Below are positions 1-6,945 of a stretch of DNA of 11,447 nt, piece by piece. Each line of letters begins with the position of its first letter. The first letter of the stretch is position 1. The notes beneath the pieces were generated by a model, which searched no databases, was not told the origin of the DNA, and saw only the letters and a program-made list of their open reading frames with translations. The translations under genes and the position numbers were made by a program. Source of the DNA: an uncultured Lachnospiraceae bacterium. GTDB taxonomy: Bacteria; Bacillota; Clostridia; Lachnospirales; Lachnospiraceae. The stretch spans positions 1 to 11,447 of the forward strand of contig CACXEL010000262.1 in assembly GCA_902766655.1 (NCBI GenBank). The letters run 5' to 3'.

Positions 1-106
1 CACCTTCGTTGAGCTCAGGCTTGCTGCCGCCGCAGGCGCCCATGGTCAATACCATACCGACTGCCATAATGCAGGCAATTACCCTTTTAAAGGTCACGTT
101 TTTCAT
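1..106 (-). CDS. Sugar ABC transporter substrate-binding lipoprotein, N-terminal fragment
   Basis: Only the first 35 codons are present; the gene runs off the left edge. They read as a short basic N-terminus (MKNVTFKR), a hydrophobic stretch, and a lipobox-like MGAC with the cysteine at residue 25, followed by GGSKPE. This is a type II (lipoprotein) signal peptide, so the mature protein should be anchored to the outer face of the membrane. An excellent ribosome binding site (AAAAGGAGGT) ends five bases before the ATG. The gene begins 21 bp after the stop of the LplC-like permease, on the same strand, which fits the third gene of a carbohydrate importer. By position it would be a family 1 extracellular solute-binding protein (LplA/YtcQ type) that delivers an oligosaccharide to the two permeases. 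The ligand cannot be told, and the ligand-binding fold itself is outside the window. Confidence 0.85.
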   Translation of the reverse strand, partial: MKNVTFKRVIACIMAVGMVLTMGACGGSKPELNEG

Positions 107-127
107 TTTTACCTCCTTTTTTGTCTG

Positions 128-1024
128 TCAACCCTTGACCGAGCCGACCATGATGCCGCTGTCAAAGTACTTCTGGAAGAAGGGGTACATGATCAGCAGG
201 GGAAGACTGGAAATAATGATGGTGGCGTACTTGAGCAGCTCGGCGAGCTGGGCTCTGGCTGCCGTACTCTGCATATCCGAAATCATGCCGGATTCCGGCT
301 GGTTCTGAATAAGGATGGAACGAAGGACCAGCTGCAGGGGCTGCTTGGCGCTGTCGTTCAGGTAGATCATGGCGTCGAAGTAGCTGTTCCACATACCTAC
401 GAACTGCCAGAGGGCAAGCACCGTGATGACCGGTGTGCAGACCGGAAGCAGGATCATGAAGTAGTAGGTCAGCTCATTGGCGCCATCCACATCCGCGGCC
501 TCCCGGAGCTCTGCCGGAATGCCCTGGTAATAGGTCCTGGCGATGATCATGTTCCAGACGCTGAAAGCGCCGGGAAGGATGATAGCCCACATGCTGTTCA
601 GAAGACCAAGGTTACTGATGAGCAAGTAGGTGGGGATCAGGCCGCCGCCGAAGAACATGGTGATCATGAAGATGGTGTTGAAGAAGCCTCTGCCCTTAAA
701 GTCCACGCGGGACATGGGGTAAGCGGCAAAAAGCGTTACAAAGACAGAGACAAAGGTGAATACCACAGAGTAGATGATGGCATTCTTGAAACCTACCCAG
801 ATCTGGCTGTTGGAGAGGACTCGCTGGTAAGCGGTCGTGGTCCACTTCTCCAGATCAAAGGAGACGCCACTGTTCTGCAGAGTGATCGGATCCATGAAGG
901 AAGCGATGATGATGTAGATGATAGGGATGATGATGGCAACGACGAAGAAGCCCAAGAGGAGATATCCTACGATGAGCAGGGTCTTATCCGCCAGAGACAG
1001 CTTGGAAAATTTTTGTGTTTTCAT
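128..1024 (-). CDS. Carbohydrate ABC transporter permease, LplC/YtcP type
   Basis: A 298-residue inner-membrane permease of the binding-protein-dependent transport family (COG0395-like). It has about six hydrophobic segments: residues 15-42, 80-103, 115-137 and 143-163, then two more in the C-terminal half. The cytoplasmic EAA loop that docks the ATPase is clear at about 173-200 (ELREAADVDGAN, then LP), and the C-terminus SGIMVGSVKG is typical of this subfamily. The start is placed at 1024 because AAAGGAGGG lies five bases upstream; the frame stays open another 11 codons, but no ribosome binding site precedes that longer start. The stop of the upstream permease directly abuts this ribosome binding site, so translation is probably coupled. 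It should form a heterodimeric channel with the LplB-like protein. No ATPase gene is nearby; relatives use a shared MsmX-type ATPase encoded elsewhere. The substrate is probably an oligosaccharide (inference). Confidence 0.95.
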   Translation of the reverse strand: MKTQKFSKLSLADKTLLIVGYLLLGFFVVAIIIPIIYIIIASFMDPITLQNSGVSFDLEKWTTTAYQRVLSNSQIWVGFKNAIIYSVVFTFVSVFVTLFAAYPMSRVDFKGRGFFNTIFMITMFFGGGLIPTYLLISNLGLLNSMWAIILPGAFSVWNMIIARTYYQGIPAELREAADVDGANELTYYFMILLPVCTPVITVLALWQFVGMWNSYFDAMIYLNDSAKQPLQLVLRSILIQNQPESGMISDMQSTAARAQLAELLKYATIIISSLPLLIMYPFFQKYFDSGIMVGSVKG

Positions 1025-1037
1025 GATGTCCCTCCTT

Positions 1038-1931
1038 TTACAGACCCTTGCCGTCATTCATCTTCTCGACGATCTTGTTGACGAGAATGAGCAGGATGAC
1101 GTTGATTACCGTGTTGAAGAGGCCGACCGCAGTGGAGAAGGCGTAGTCACCATCCAACAGACCCTTCTTGTAGACGTAGGTGGCAATGATCTCAGACGAA
1201 GCAAGGTTAAGGTCCGTCTGAAGAGCGTAGGCCTTTTCAAAGCCGATGCTCATGATATTACCTGCCTGGAGGATGAACTGGATGACGACCATGTCCTTGA
1301 TGGCGGGCCATTCAACGACCTGAATCTGCTGGAAGATGTTGGCGCCGTCCATGATGGCCGCTTCACGAAGCTCCTGGCTGGCGCCGGAAAGTGCCGCGGT
1401 GTACATGATCGAACCCCAGCCGGCTCCCTGCCAGATACCGGAGACGATGTAGATGGTACGGAAGGCTCCCGGCATGGTCATGAAATTGATCTGGGTTCCC
1501 AGCATCTGGTTCAGCGGGCCGGTGACGGAAAGAAGAATACGGACCAGACCGCAAAGAACGATGACGGAGATGAAGTTGGGCAGATAGAGAACTGTCTGGA
1601 TCTTCTGCTTGATGCTGGCGCGCTGGATTCTGTTCAGCAGGAGGGCCAGCAGGATCGGCACCGGGAATCCCCAGAGCAGTCCAAAGATACTCAGCTTCAG
1701 TGTGTTCGCCAGATAGCTGAGGAAATCCGGCGAGGAGAGGAACCTGTGGAAGTACTTAAAGCCTACCCACCTGCTTCCCAATATACCCCTGATGGGATTG
1801 TAATCCTGGAATGCGATCAGGATGCCTCCCATGGGGATGTACCGAAAGATGATCGTCAGCAGCAGAGCCGGCATCAAGAACAAAAAGTAAAGCTGCCAGT
1901 GCTGCTTGACGTACAGCAAAGTTTTACGCAT
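1038..1931 (-). CDS. Carbohydrate ABC transporter permease, LplB type
   Basis: A 297-residue inner-membrane permease, the first gene of the importer operon. The N-terminus YVKQHWQLYFLFLMPALLLTIIFRYIP (residues 7-33) is characteristic of the LplB/COG4209 group, followed by the typical GFKYFHRFLSSPDF segment. The EAA loop is at about 187-215 (ELREAAIMDGAN). About six membrane segments are apparent. The start is placed at 1931 because AAAGGAGGAG lies nine bases upstream. A further 46 codons are open ahead of it, but they read through the leader and look unlike a permease N-terminus. A TATAAT promoter about 105 bp upstream, in a repeat-rich region, should drive this gene, the second permease and the lipoprotein. 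The partner is the LplC-like permease encoded next, whose ribosome binding site abuts this stop codon. Confidence 0.95.
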   Translation of the reverse strand: MRKTLLYVKQHWQLYFLFLMPALLLTIIFRYIPMGGILIAFQDYNPIRGILGSRWVGFKYFHRFLSSPDFLSYLANTLKLSIFGLLWGFPVPILLALLLNRIQRASIKQKIQTVLYLPNFISVIVLCGLVRILLSVTGPLNQMLGTQINFMTMPGAFRTIYIVSGIWQGAGWGSIMYTAALSGASQELREAAIMDGANIFQQIQVVEWPAIKDMVVIQFILQAGNIMSIGFEKAYALQTDLNLASSEIIATYVYKKGLLDGDYAFSTAVGLFNTVINVILLILVNKIVEKMNDGKGL

Positions 1932-2036
1932 GTTTCTGCGCTCCTCCTTTCGATGACGTTGGTTCCTGGGTGTGATAGTCCGCGAAGTACCGGATACGGC
2001 CGCTCTCCGATTCCACAGACCTGGCACCGATGACTC

Positions 2037-2065
2037 ATTATACAGCAGATTGTGCATTTGCGCAA
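2037..2065 (-). promoter_or_regulatory. Promoter of the sugar ABC operon
   Basis: On the minus strand, a perfect TATAAT at 2042-2037 lies 17 bp downstream of TTGCGC at 2065-2060 (three of six matches to the -35 consensus). Transcription would start near 2030, giving a leader of about 100 nt before the permease start at 1931. The weak -35 box suggests dependence on an activator or tight control. Confidence 0.7.
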
Positions 2066-2148
2066 GCACACTGATTTATATGCACTATTTTTGGCCCCAA
2101 TTTTGTTTATATGCACTACTCGGTAGTTGTGTTTTTGTGCATTATTGC
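2050..2148. repeat. Array of four ATGCAC-core repeats upstream of the ABC operon
   Basis: TTTATATGCACTA occurs twice as an exact 13-bp direct repeat (2075-2087 and 2106-2118), 31 bp apart, which is close to three helical turns. It is flanked by TTGTGCATT at 2050-2058 and 2135-2143, which carries the same ATGCAC core on the other strand. The cores are centred near 2054, 2082, 2113 and 2139. The array covers the promoter and the 80 bp upstream of it, so it probably holds regulator-binding sites. Candidates are the AraC-type or the LacI-type protein encoded nearby. Confidence 0.6.
2051..2070. promoter_or_regulatory. Candidate LacI-type operator over the -35 box
   Basis: The sequence TGTGCATTTGCGCAAGCACA has outer arms TGTGC/GCACA and contains the perfect 8-bp palindrome TTGCGCAA at 2058-2065, with the central CG step common in LacI-family operators. 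The palindrome covers the -35 hexamer of the ABC operon promoter, a classical repressor position. The LacI-family gene starts about 240 bp away in the opposite direction. Assignment to that regulator is inference from position and sequence type only. Confidence 0.45.
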
Positions 2149-2220
2149 GGGTTTACATTTTCACATTTATGGGAGTAGACTAATCAAAAAGGAAATATGC
2201 CCACTGTCCGTTTTTAACAT

Positions 2221-2249
2221 TTGACACTTTCCTCATCTCTCTATAGAAT
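2221..2249 (+). promoter_or_regulatory. Promoter of the LacI-family regulator gene
   Basis: A perfect TTGACA (2221-2226), 17 bp spacer, and TAGAAT (2244-2249, five of six matches) form a near-consensus vegetative promoter. Transcription would start near 2256. Just downstream, GGGG and CCCC arms flank CTTAGA (2257-2270), a possible but weak operator. The promoter is much closer to consensus than that of the divergent ABC operon. Confidence 0.8.
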
Positions 2250-2303
2250 AGGTTTAGGGGCTTAGACCCCATACTATTTTGAGATTCAGAAACGGAGACA
2301 GTG

Positions 2304-3419
2304 ATGGCTGAGCGAGTCACGATTCAAGACATAGCAGATGCCCTTGGACTTTCAAGAAATACGGTTTCAAAGGCTATCAATAATACCGGGCCCATAGCAG
2401 AGGCCACAAAGACCGCAGTCCTGAAGAAGGCCGCGGAAATGGGTTATAAGCAGTTCTCTTATCTCACCCTGCCCCCCAACATGGACGGAAAGACAGACGA
2501 CGCTGCTTTCGACAATGTATCCCAAGACCTGCCCCCCTCCTGTATGAGAACCAGATCCGGTCCTTCGGAGATTGCCTTCATCACCACAGGACAGATGGAC
2601 AATTCTCATTTCGGCACCACCATGGTGGACAGGATCAGCCACGAGCTTTCGCTTTTCGGCTACAGCCTGACCATCTACCGCCTCCTGCCTGCAGAAATTG
2701 CAGCATTGCGGGTACCGCCCGTGATCCATCCCTCCCGCACCGCCGGAATCATCTGTGCCGAGCTGCTGGACAGTGATTACTGCCGCATGGTGGCCAACCT
2801 CCCTTATCCTTGTCTTTTTGTAGATTTTCCGGTCTATCTGGAGGAAGATCCACCAAAGGCGGATGTCCTGCTCATGGACAATGAAAGCTGTATCTTTTCC
2901 TTTATCAGAACAATGAGGGATAAAGGTGTGCGTAGCTTTGCCTTCATCGGGGATGTCTATCACTGTCAGTCCTTCTTTGAGCGCTATCGAAGCTTCCGCT
3001 GTGCCGTTGAGACCTATGGCCTTCCCTACGATCCATCCCTGAGCATCACCAGAGACTGCAACAAGCTCCGGATCAATAGCTATCCTGAATATCTCAAGTC
3101 CCTGGTCGACAGGCTCAGTGCCCTTCCGGTCCTGCCTGAGGTCTATATTTGTGCAAATGATTTCGTTGCGATCGATCTGATGAGAGCCCTTTTAGAGATG
3201 AACATCCGTATTCCGAACGACATCATGGTTCTCGGCTTCGATGACTCACCGGAGTCCAGGATTCTGTCCCCGGCGCTATCCACCGTACATATCCACAGCC
3301 AGACTATGGGCTATACCGCCGTAAAGATGCTTCTCAACCGCATCCAGCAGCCGGACCTCTATTCGCAGACCGTCCACACGGAGACATCTTTGCTCCTCAG
3401 AGCTTCCACGGAACGGTAA
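2304..3419 (+). CDS. LacI-family transcriptional regulator
   Basis: A 371-residue protein. Residues 5-50 form a LacI-type helix-turn-helix (VTIQDIADALGLSRNTVSKAIN, followed by the hinge-side helix ending in AAEMGY). A periplasmic-binding-protein-like effector domain follows from about residue 80. It ends with the family-typical DIMVLGFDDSPESRILSPALSTVHI and a multimer-forming C-terminal part. It is somewhat longer than most LacI proteins (usually 330-350) because of a proline- and asparagine-rich linker of about 35 residues between the two domains. The ATG at 2304 is preferred over a GTG one codon earlier, because GGAG lies six bases before the ATG and only three before the GTG. It is divergent from the sugar ABC operon and followed after 44 bp by the YesL-like gene. 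It probably senses a sugar and represses the importer (inference). Confidence 0.93.
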   Translation: MAERVTIQDIADALGLSRNTVSKAINNTGPIAEATKTAVLKKAAEMGYKQFSYLTLPPNMDGKTDDAAFDNVSQDLPPSCMRTRSGPSEIAFITTGQMDNSHFGTTMVDRISHELSLFGYSLTIYRLLPAEIAALRVPPVIHPSRTAGIICAELLDSDYCRMVANLPYPCLFVDFPVYLEEDPPKADVLLMDNESCIFSFIRTMRDKGVRSFAFIGDVYHCQSFFERYRSFRCAVETYGLPYDPSLSITRDCNKLRINSYPEYLKSLVDRLSALPVLPEVYICANDFVAIDLMRALLEMNIRIPNDIMVLGFDDSPESRILSPALSTVHIHSQTMGYTAVKMLLNRIQQPDLYSQTVHTETSLLLRASTER

Positions 3420-3463
3420 GGCTCTTATTCGGCTGTACTATGCCGAAAGGAGCCCTTGTTCAC

Positions 3464-4165
3464 ATGAGAAGTTTACTGAACCCCGAAAACCCTGCGATGA
3501 GGTTTCTGACCAAAATCGGATACAGCATATGCCTTAATTTTCTCTGGTTCATATGCTGCCTCCCCATCATCACGGCCGGCGCCTCCACCACCGCACTCTA
3601 CTCGGTGACGCAGAAGATGGTCCGTGACGAGGAGGGCAACATTTTCTCCGCCTTCTTCACGGCTCTCCGTCAGAATTTCCGCCAGGCCACCAAGGTCTGG
3701 CTCCTTCTCCTTGTGGCTGGCATCTTCATCGGCTTCGACGGCTATCTTCTTTTCCACCTTAAGAACATGAACGCCTTCTGGACGGTCCTGACAGCTGTCT
3801 GGATCGTGCTCTTCGCCGCCTACTGCATTGTTCTGCTGTATGTCTTTCCGCTTACAGCCAGGTTCGAAAACACCACCTTCGCCATGATCCGCAACTCGCT
3901 GATCACGGGTATGCACTATCTCCTCTGCACGGTCCTGGTAGCGGCCTTCCACTTCGCCGTCGGCTATATCATTATTTTCATCTACACGCCCGTCATGTTC
4001 CTGGGGGAAGGTCTCTGTGCCCTCTTCTCCTCCTGGATCATGAAGAACATCCTGATCCGGCTTGAGGAGATGGCCCTCTCCGCAGGACCGCCCGGTCCTG
4101 AGCCGGAGGGGGATGCCGGGCAGGATGAGACCACTCCGTCAGCGGCAAGGAGTGAAAATCCATGA
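3464..4165 (+). CDS. YesL-like membrane protein (DUF624)
   Basis: A 233-residue integral membrane protein that matches the YesL/DUF624 family. The start MRSLLNPENPAMRFLTKIGYSICLNFLWFICCLPIITAGASTTALY is diagnostic, with the conserved FLWFICCLPIITAGASTTALY block at about 25-45. Further hydrophobic segments lie at about 76-94, 104-130 and 145-185. A hydrophilic Pro/Glu/Gly-rich tail of about 30 residues, ending near SENP, is an addition beyond the usual family end. The start at 3464 is preferred over an ATG at 3440 because GAAAGGAG (3445-3452) precedes only the former, 11 bases away. DUF624 genes commonly sit next to oligosaccharide ABC importers of the Lpl/Ytc type. Their biochemical role is not known; an accessory role in sugar uptake is inferred from context. 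The stop overlaps the next gene by four bases (ATGA). Confidence 0.9.
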   Translation: MRSLLNPENPAMRFLTKIGYSICLNFLWFICCLPIITAGASTTALYSVTQKMVRDEEGNIFSAFFTALRQNFRQATKVWLLLLVAGIFIGFDGYLLFHLKNMNAFWTVLTAVWIVLFAAYCIVLLYVFPLTARFENTTFAMIRNSLITGMHYLLCTVLVAAFHFAVGYIIIFIYTPVMFLGEGLCALFSSWIMKNILIRLEEMALSAGPPGPEPEGDAGQDETTPSAARSENP

Positions 4166-4863
4166 AAATGTCCGACATGCCCTTATCCAAACGTATCCAA
4201 TATATATGGGATTATTACAAAGTGCCGCTCTTTACAGCGGCACTTCTTCTTTATATCCTCGGCTATATCATCTGGCGTTTTGCGACGAAGCAGGAGATCG
4301 TCCTCTATGCAGCCGCCGTCAACACACAGGTGTCTCAGGAAGGCGAAGAGGTCCTGCAGGCGTTTCCGCAGTCTGGCTTCATTTCCCCGAAGGAGGAAAA
4401 GAGCGCCGTGAGCCTGGCGGCCAATCTCTTTCTCACGTCCGATCCCACCTCCGAATACCACGAATATGTCTACGCTTCCCGCCTCAAGGTCCTGGCCTCC
4501 ATCGAAGCGCAGAATCTTGACCTGGTGATCGCGGATCGGGAAGCCCTGGATGCCTTCGCGTCCGAAGGCTTTCTCCTCGATCTCACAGAAGTATTCGGGG
4601 CGGATACCGGCATCAGGGAAAGGCTCACGGAATTGTCCGTCATCCTGGAGGACAATCACATAGATGCCCTCCTGGACGATGAGATTGCCTATGAGGCAGT
4701 CACGGAAGCCAGCCTTTACGCCGTTGACATCTCGGATCTTCCCTTCTTTACCACCGGCAGCGGTGAGGTCTTCCTCGGGGTCATCGCCAATTCTCCCCGC
4801 GGGGAGAATGCTGTTTCCTTCGTACGATACCTGATCAAGGAAGCCGGATCTCCCTCCGAATGA
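4162..4863 (+). CDS. Membrane-anchored protein of unknown function, coupled to the YesL homologue
   Basis: A 233-residue protein I do not recognise as a named family. Residues 1-20 are polar and basic, 21-40 form one strong membrane segment (VPLFTAALLLYILGYIIW), and the remaining roughly 190 residues are soluble and acidic. With basic residues ahead of the membrane segment, the soluble part is predicted to lie outside the cell. The stretch LDLVIADREALDAFASEGFLLDLTEVF (about 118-144) resembles the inter-lobe region of extracellular solute-binding proteins, where a hypothetical ligand-binding fold could lie; this is inference. The ATG overlaps the TGA of the YesL-like gene and is served by AAGGAGTG within that gene, so the two are translationally coupled and probably work together. 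No terminator follows before the AraC gene. A 20-bp perfect palindrome lies inside the coding region at 4790-4809. Confidence 0.85.
   Translation: MKMSDMPLSKRIQYIWDYYKVPLFTAALLLYILGYIIWRFATKQEIVLYAAAVNTQVSQEGEEVLQAFPQSGFISPKEEKSAVSLAANLFLTSDPTSEYHEYVYASRLKVLASIEAQNLDLVIADREALDAFASEGFLLDLTEVFGADTGIRERLTELSVILEDNHIDALLDDEIAYEAVTEASLYAVDISDLPFFTTGSGEVFLGVIANSPRGENAVSFVRYLIKEAGSPSE
4790..4809. repeat. 20-bp perfect palindrome inside a coding region
   Basis: ATTCTCCCCGCGGGGAGAAT is fully self-complementary with no loop. It lies 55 bp before the stop of the membrane-anchored protein gene and codes for part of the segment around NSPRGEN. It has no U-run after it, so it is not a terminator. It may be a protein-binding site or chance. 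Confidence 0.6.
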
Positions 4864-5020
4864 ACATCCTGGCCCAGGGCGCATGCTACAGCCATGCTGC
4901 CTGCAGGTCATTTATATACATTTCCACGAAAACGCGCCGAATGCATCAATGTCTCTGACATAAACGACCGTTTTTTGGCAGTCGGCAAATGACTCTTTGA
5001 CCGCCTGGGAGAAATGAAAA

Positions 5021-6085
5021 ATGAACGCCAATCATGAACTTCTTATGAGCCTCCTCCCCCTCACCGAGGAAGAGCTCGTCTACAAAAAATTCTTTGAGCT
5101 CCGCCGGGACCCGAAAGCTCTTGCCGCCTACATGGAAGAAATGGAAGACTATGTCCGCTCCCACCGGCTTCTCATCTTCGACTACCCCTTCGTGACCCAT
5201 CCGGAGCTGCTCAAGGAGGAGGATCTCTACAAGGACTACTCCATCTCCCGAGGCTCCAGCGTAAACGTGGTGCGGCATCTCCGCTATACCCCCGTATTCC
5301 GCCACAGCCACACCTTTTTCGCTGTCCTCTACGTGCTGCGCGGAAAATGCGGCCACACCGTCGACGGCGTGGACCAGCCCATGACCCAGGGAGATGTCTT
5401 CTTTCTTCCGCCAAAGGTCATGCAGACCATCGAAGTCTTCGACGACAGCCTCGTCCTCAACCTCCATATCCGGCGGGACACCTTCGACGACATCTTCTTC
5501 AACACCCTCCGCTACAACAACATTCTCTCTGATTTCTTCATGAGCTGCCTCTACAGCCAGAAACCCATGAATGGAATCCTCTTCCGGACCGGGAACGACT
5601 ACGACATTGAAAATCTTTTCCTCGAAATGTACCGGGAGGTCCGCCTGGACGACGAGTACAGCTGGCGCCTCCTCAACAACCTCGTACCCTTGCTCTTCGC
5701 CAAGCTCCTGCGAGGCTATGAGGGCCAGGCCGTCTTCGCCGGGTCCGTTCAGAAGCAGGCCTCAGACAATACCCGGCTCAAGATCCTCAGCTATATCACC
5801 GACCATTATCGAACGGTGACCTTGTCGGAGGTGGCGGATCATTTCAACTATTCCGTTCCCCACTGCTCGAGGCTCGTCCGGGACGAGACCGGCGGCAGCT
5901 TCGTGACCTTCGTCCGGAGGATCCGCATGAATCATGCAGCCGCCCTCCTCCGCGGCACCCGGACCTCTGTCGCCGACATCAGCGCTATGGTGGGCTACGA
6001 GAATCCGGAATCCTTCATCCGCGTTTTTGAAAAGTACTATGGGATGACGCCCACGGCATACCGTAAAAAGGAAGAGACCGCCTGA
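5021..6085 (+). CDS. AraC-family regulator with cupin sensor domain
   Basis: A 354-residue protein. The N-terminal 60 residues are helical. A cupin-type sensor domain spans about 85-150 (FRHSHTFFAVLYVLRG, then GDVFFLPPKVMQTIE), where AraC relatives bind sugars. A double helix-turn-helix DNA-binding domain fills about 253-350, with the hallmark GYENPESFIRVFEKYYGMTPTAYRK at the end. The start at 5021 has GGGAG about nine bases upstream; no alternative is better supported. The 157 bp upstream contains no promoter I would trust and no terminator, so read-through from the LacI-YesL unit is possible. It is followed by a bidirectional terminator. It probably activates a carbohydrate-use gene set, perhaps the importer operon or the convergent concanavalin-like gene; the target is not shown by the sequence. 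Confidence 0.93.
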   Translation: MNANHELLMSLLPLTEEELVYKKFFELRRDPKALAAYMEEMEDYVRSHRLLIFDYPFVTHPELLKEEDLYKDYSISRGSSVNVVRHLRYTPVFRHSHTFFAVLYVLRGKCGHTVDGVDQPMTQGDVFFLPPKVMQTIEVFDDSLVLNLHIRRDTFDDIFFNTLRYNNILSDFFMSCLYSQKPMNGILFRTGNDYDIENLFLEMYREVRLDDEYSWRLLNNLVPLLFAKLLRGYEGQAVFAGSVQKQASDNTRLKILSYITDHYRTVTLSEVADHFNYSVPHCSRLVRDETGGSFVTFVRRIRMNHAAALLRGTRTSVADISAMVGYENPESFIRVFEKYYGMTPTAYRKKEETA

Positions 6086-6122
6086 GCAGGCAAAGTGCGT
6101 ACCGTTCCTGTTCGGTGGCATC

Positions 6123-6167
6123 AAAAAAGCCCCTTGACCGGTCAGAAGCCAGTCAAGGGGCGCTTTT
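6123..6167. terminator. Bidirectional intrinsic terminator between AraC and the ConA-like gene
   Basis: A perfect 10-bp stem GCCCCTTGAC (6129-6138) / GTCAAGGGGC (6152-6161) with a 13-nt loop. Six A residues at 6123-6128 give a U6 tract for minus-strand transcripts, and TTTT at 6164-6167 serves plus-strand transcripts. It lies between two convergent genes and should end both, more strongly on the minus strand. Confidence 0.9.
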
Positions 6168-6226
6168 ATCTCCGCCCTTACAGGGCAGGCTCTCTGATCA
6201 TGCCGGTCCCGGCAGGGTTGAGAGCC

Positions 6227-6856
6227 TCAGTCAGTCTTCGTCACCTTAAGATCCCTGAAAAACGCCTCCGTGCCGATATCGACAAAGAGGCCGATTCCGC
6301 CGCGCGCGTCCGCCCCATGAATCAGCCTGTCCACGACAAGGGCAGGCTTTTCCATGTCATTCACATAAAAGGAAGCCCGTTCCCCCTTCACCACAGCCTT
6401 CAGGCGGATCCACTCATCGAGGGCGATATCCGCCTCCGAGTCATACCGGGTGATGCCGTGGGCGCGGAAGTACTCGAAGGTGTAGTTCGGATAGGAAAAA
6501 TACTGGGTCCCGTGGGATCTGCGGACCGGGTCCTCCGTGACCCGGATCCCGTTGGTCGGACGGACATAGTAGGACTCAAAAGCGCTGTCGTCCTCGTTGA
6601 TCCGGAAGGCAATGCCGATGAATCCCCTGGCCAGGGCAGGCGCATCCGGGAGGAGTCGGGCGAGCATAGTCACCTCAATGATTCCATTGTGGAAATCCGT
6701 GCCGGCCACCTTGGCGTAGGTGTTCTCATCGTAATCGTTCAGTTTTGCCTCATGCTTGGTCACCCGGAGGCAGGTCTGCCCGTCAAGATCCGCGACGGAT
6801 GCATGTACATAGGATTCCTGAATCTGCGTTCTCTTCCAATCAAATATCTCTGTCAT
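6227..6856 (-). CDS. Concanavalin A-like protein, 3-keto-disaccharide hydrolase-type fold
   Basis: A 209-residue protein without signal peptide or membrane segment, so probably cytoplasmic. It matches a widespread group of concanavalin A-like/DUF1080-related proteins: FHNGIIEVTM (strand start), RGFIGIAFRINEDDSAFESYYVRPTNG, HGTQYFSYPNYTF, DEWIRLKAVVKGERASFYVND, and HGADARGGIGLFVDIGTEAFFRDLKV at the C-terminus. Relatives are annotated as 3-keto-disaccharide hydrolases or family 16-like glycoside hydrolases, but activity is proven for few, and a carbohydrate-binding or lyase-like role is also possible. The start at 6856 has GGAAAGG nine bases upstream; an in-frame ATG at 6874 lacks a ribosome binding site. 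A candidate promoter lies at 6915-6943. It is convergent with the AraC gene and divergent from the isomerase gene, so it may be co-regulated with sugar-phosphate metabolism (inference). Confidence 0.85.
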   Translation of the reverse strand: MTEIFDWKRTQIQESYVHASVADLDGQTCLRVTKHEAKLNDYDENTYAKVAGTDFHNGIIEVTMLARLLPDAPALARGFIGIAFRINEDDSAFESYYVRPTNGIRVTEDPVRRSHGTQYFSYPNYTFEYFRAHGITRYDSEADIALDEWIRLKAVVKGERASFYVNDMEKPALVVDRLIHGADARGGIGLFVDIGTEAFFRDLKVTKTD

Positions 6857-6914
6857 TTTCTCCAGCCTTTCCATTCAGCGCATCGGGTTGCTTGCATTTC
6901 CACATTGCTCTTTA

Positions 6915-6943
6915 ATCTTAGCCGATAAGAGAGATTATCGCAA
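6915..6943 (-). promoter_or_regulatory. Candidate promoter of the ConA-like gene with internal palindrome
   Basis: On the minus strand, TTGCGA (6943-6938) and TAAGAT (6920-6915) are separated by 17 bp; each matches four of six consensus bases. The spacer and -35 overlap the inverted repeat CGATAA (6923-6928) / TTATCG (6935-6940), which could be an operator. The start of the ConA-like gene is about 50 bp downstream of the expected transcription start. Confidence 0.5.
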
Positions 6944-6945
6944 CA

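Noticed and set aside
918..2033. Long plus-strand open frame of 371 codons antisense to the two permeases
   Set aside because: It lies fully opposite two clear permease genes, its translation is low-complexity (Asp/Gln/His-rich) with no domain, and no ribosome binding site precedes it. It is a mirror effect of codon bias.
2301..2303. GTG one codon upstream as start of the LacI-family gene
   Set aside because: GGAG would be only three bases away; the ATG at 2304 has a normal six-base spacing.
4864..5020. Promoter or terminator between the membrane-anchored protein and the cupin-AraC gene
   Set aside because: TATACA at 4914-4919 has no acceptable -35 partner, and no stem followed by a U-run is visible.
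6095..6928. Plus-strand open frame of 277 codons across the ConA-like gene
   Set aside because: It reads through the bidirectional terminator and antisense to a gene with clear family motifs; its own product resembles nothing.
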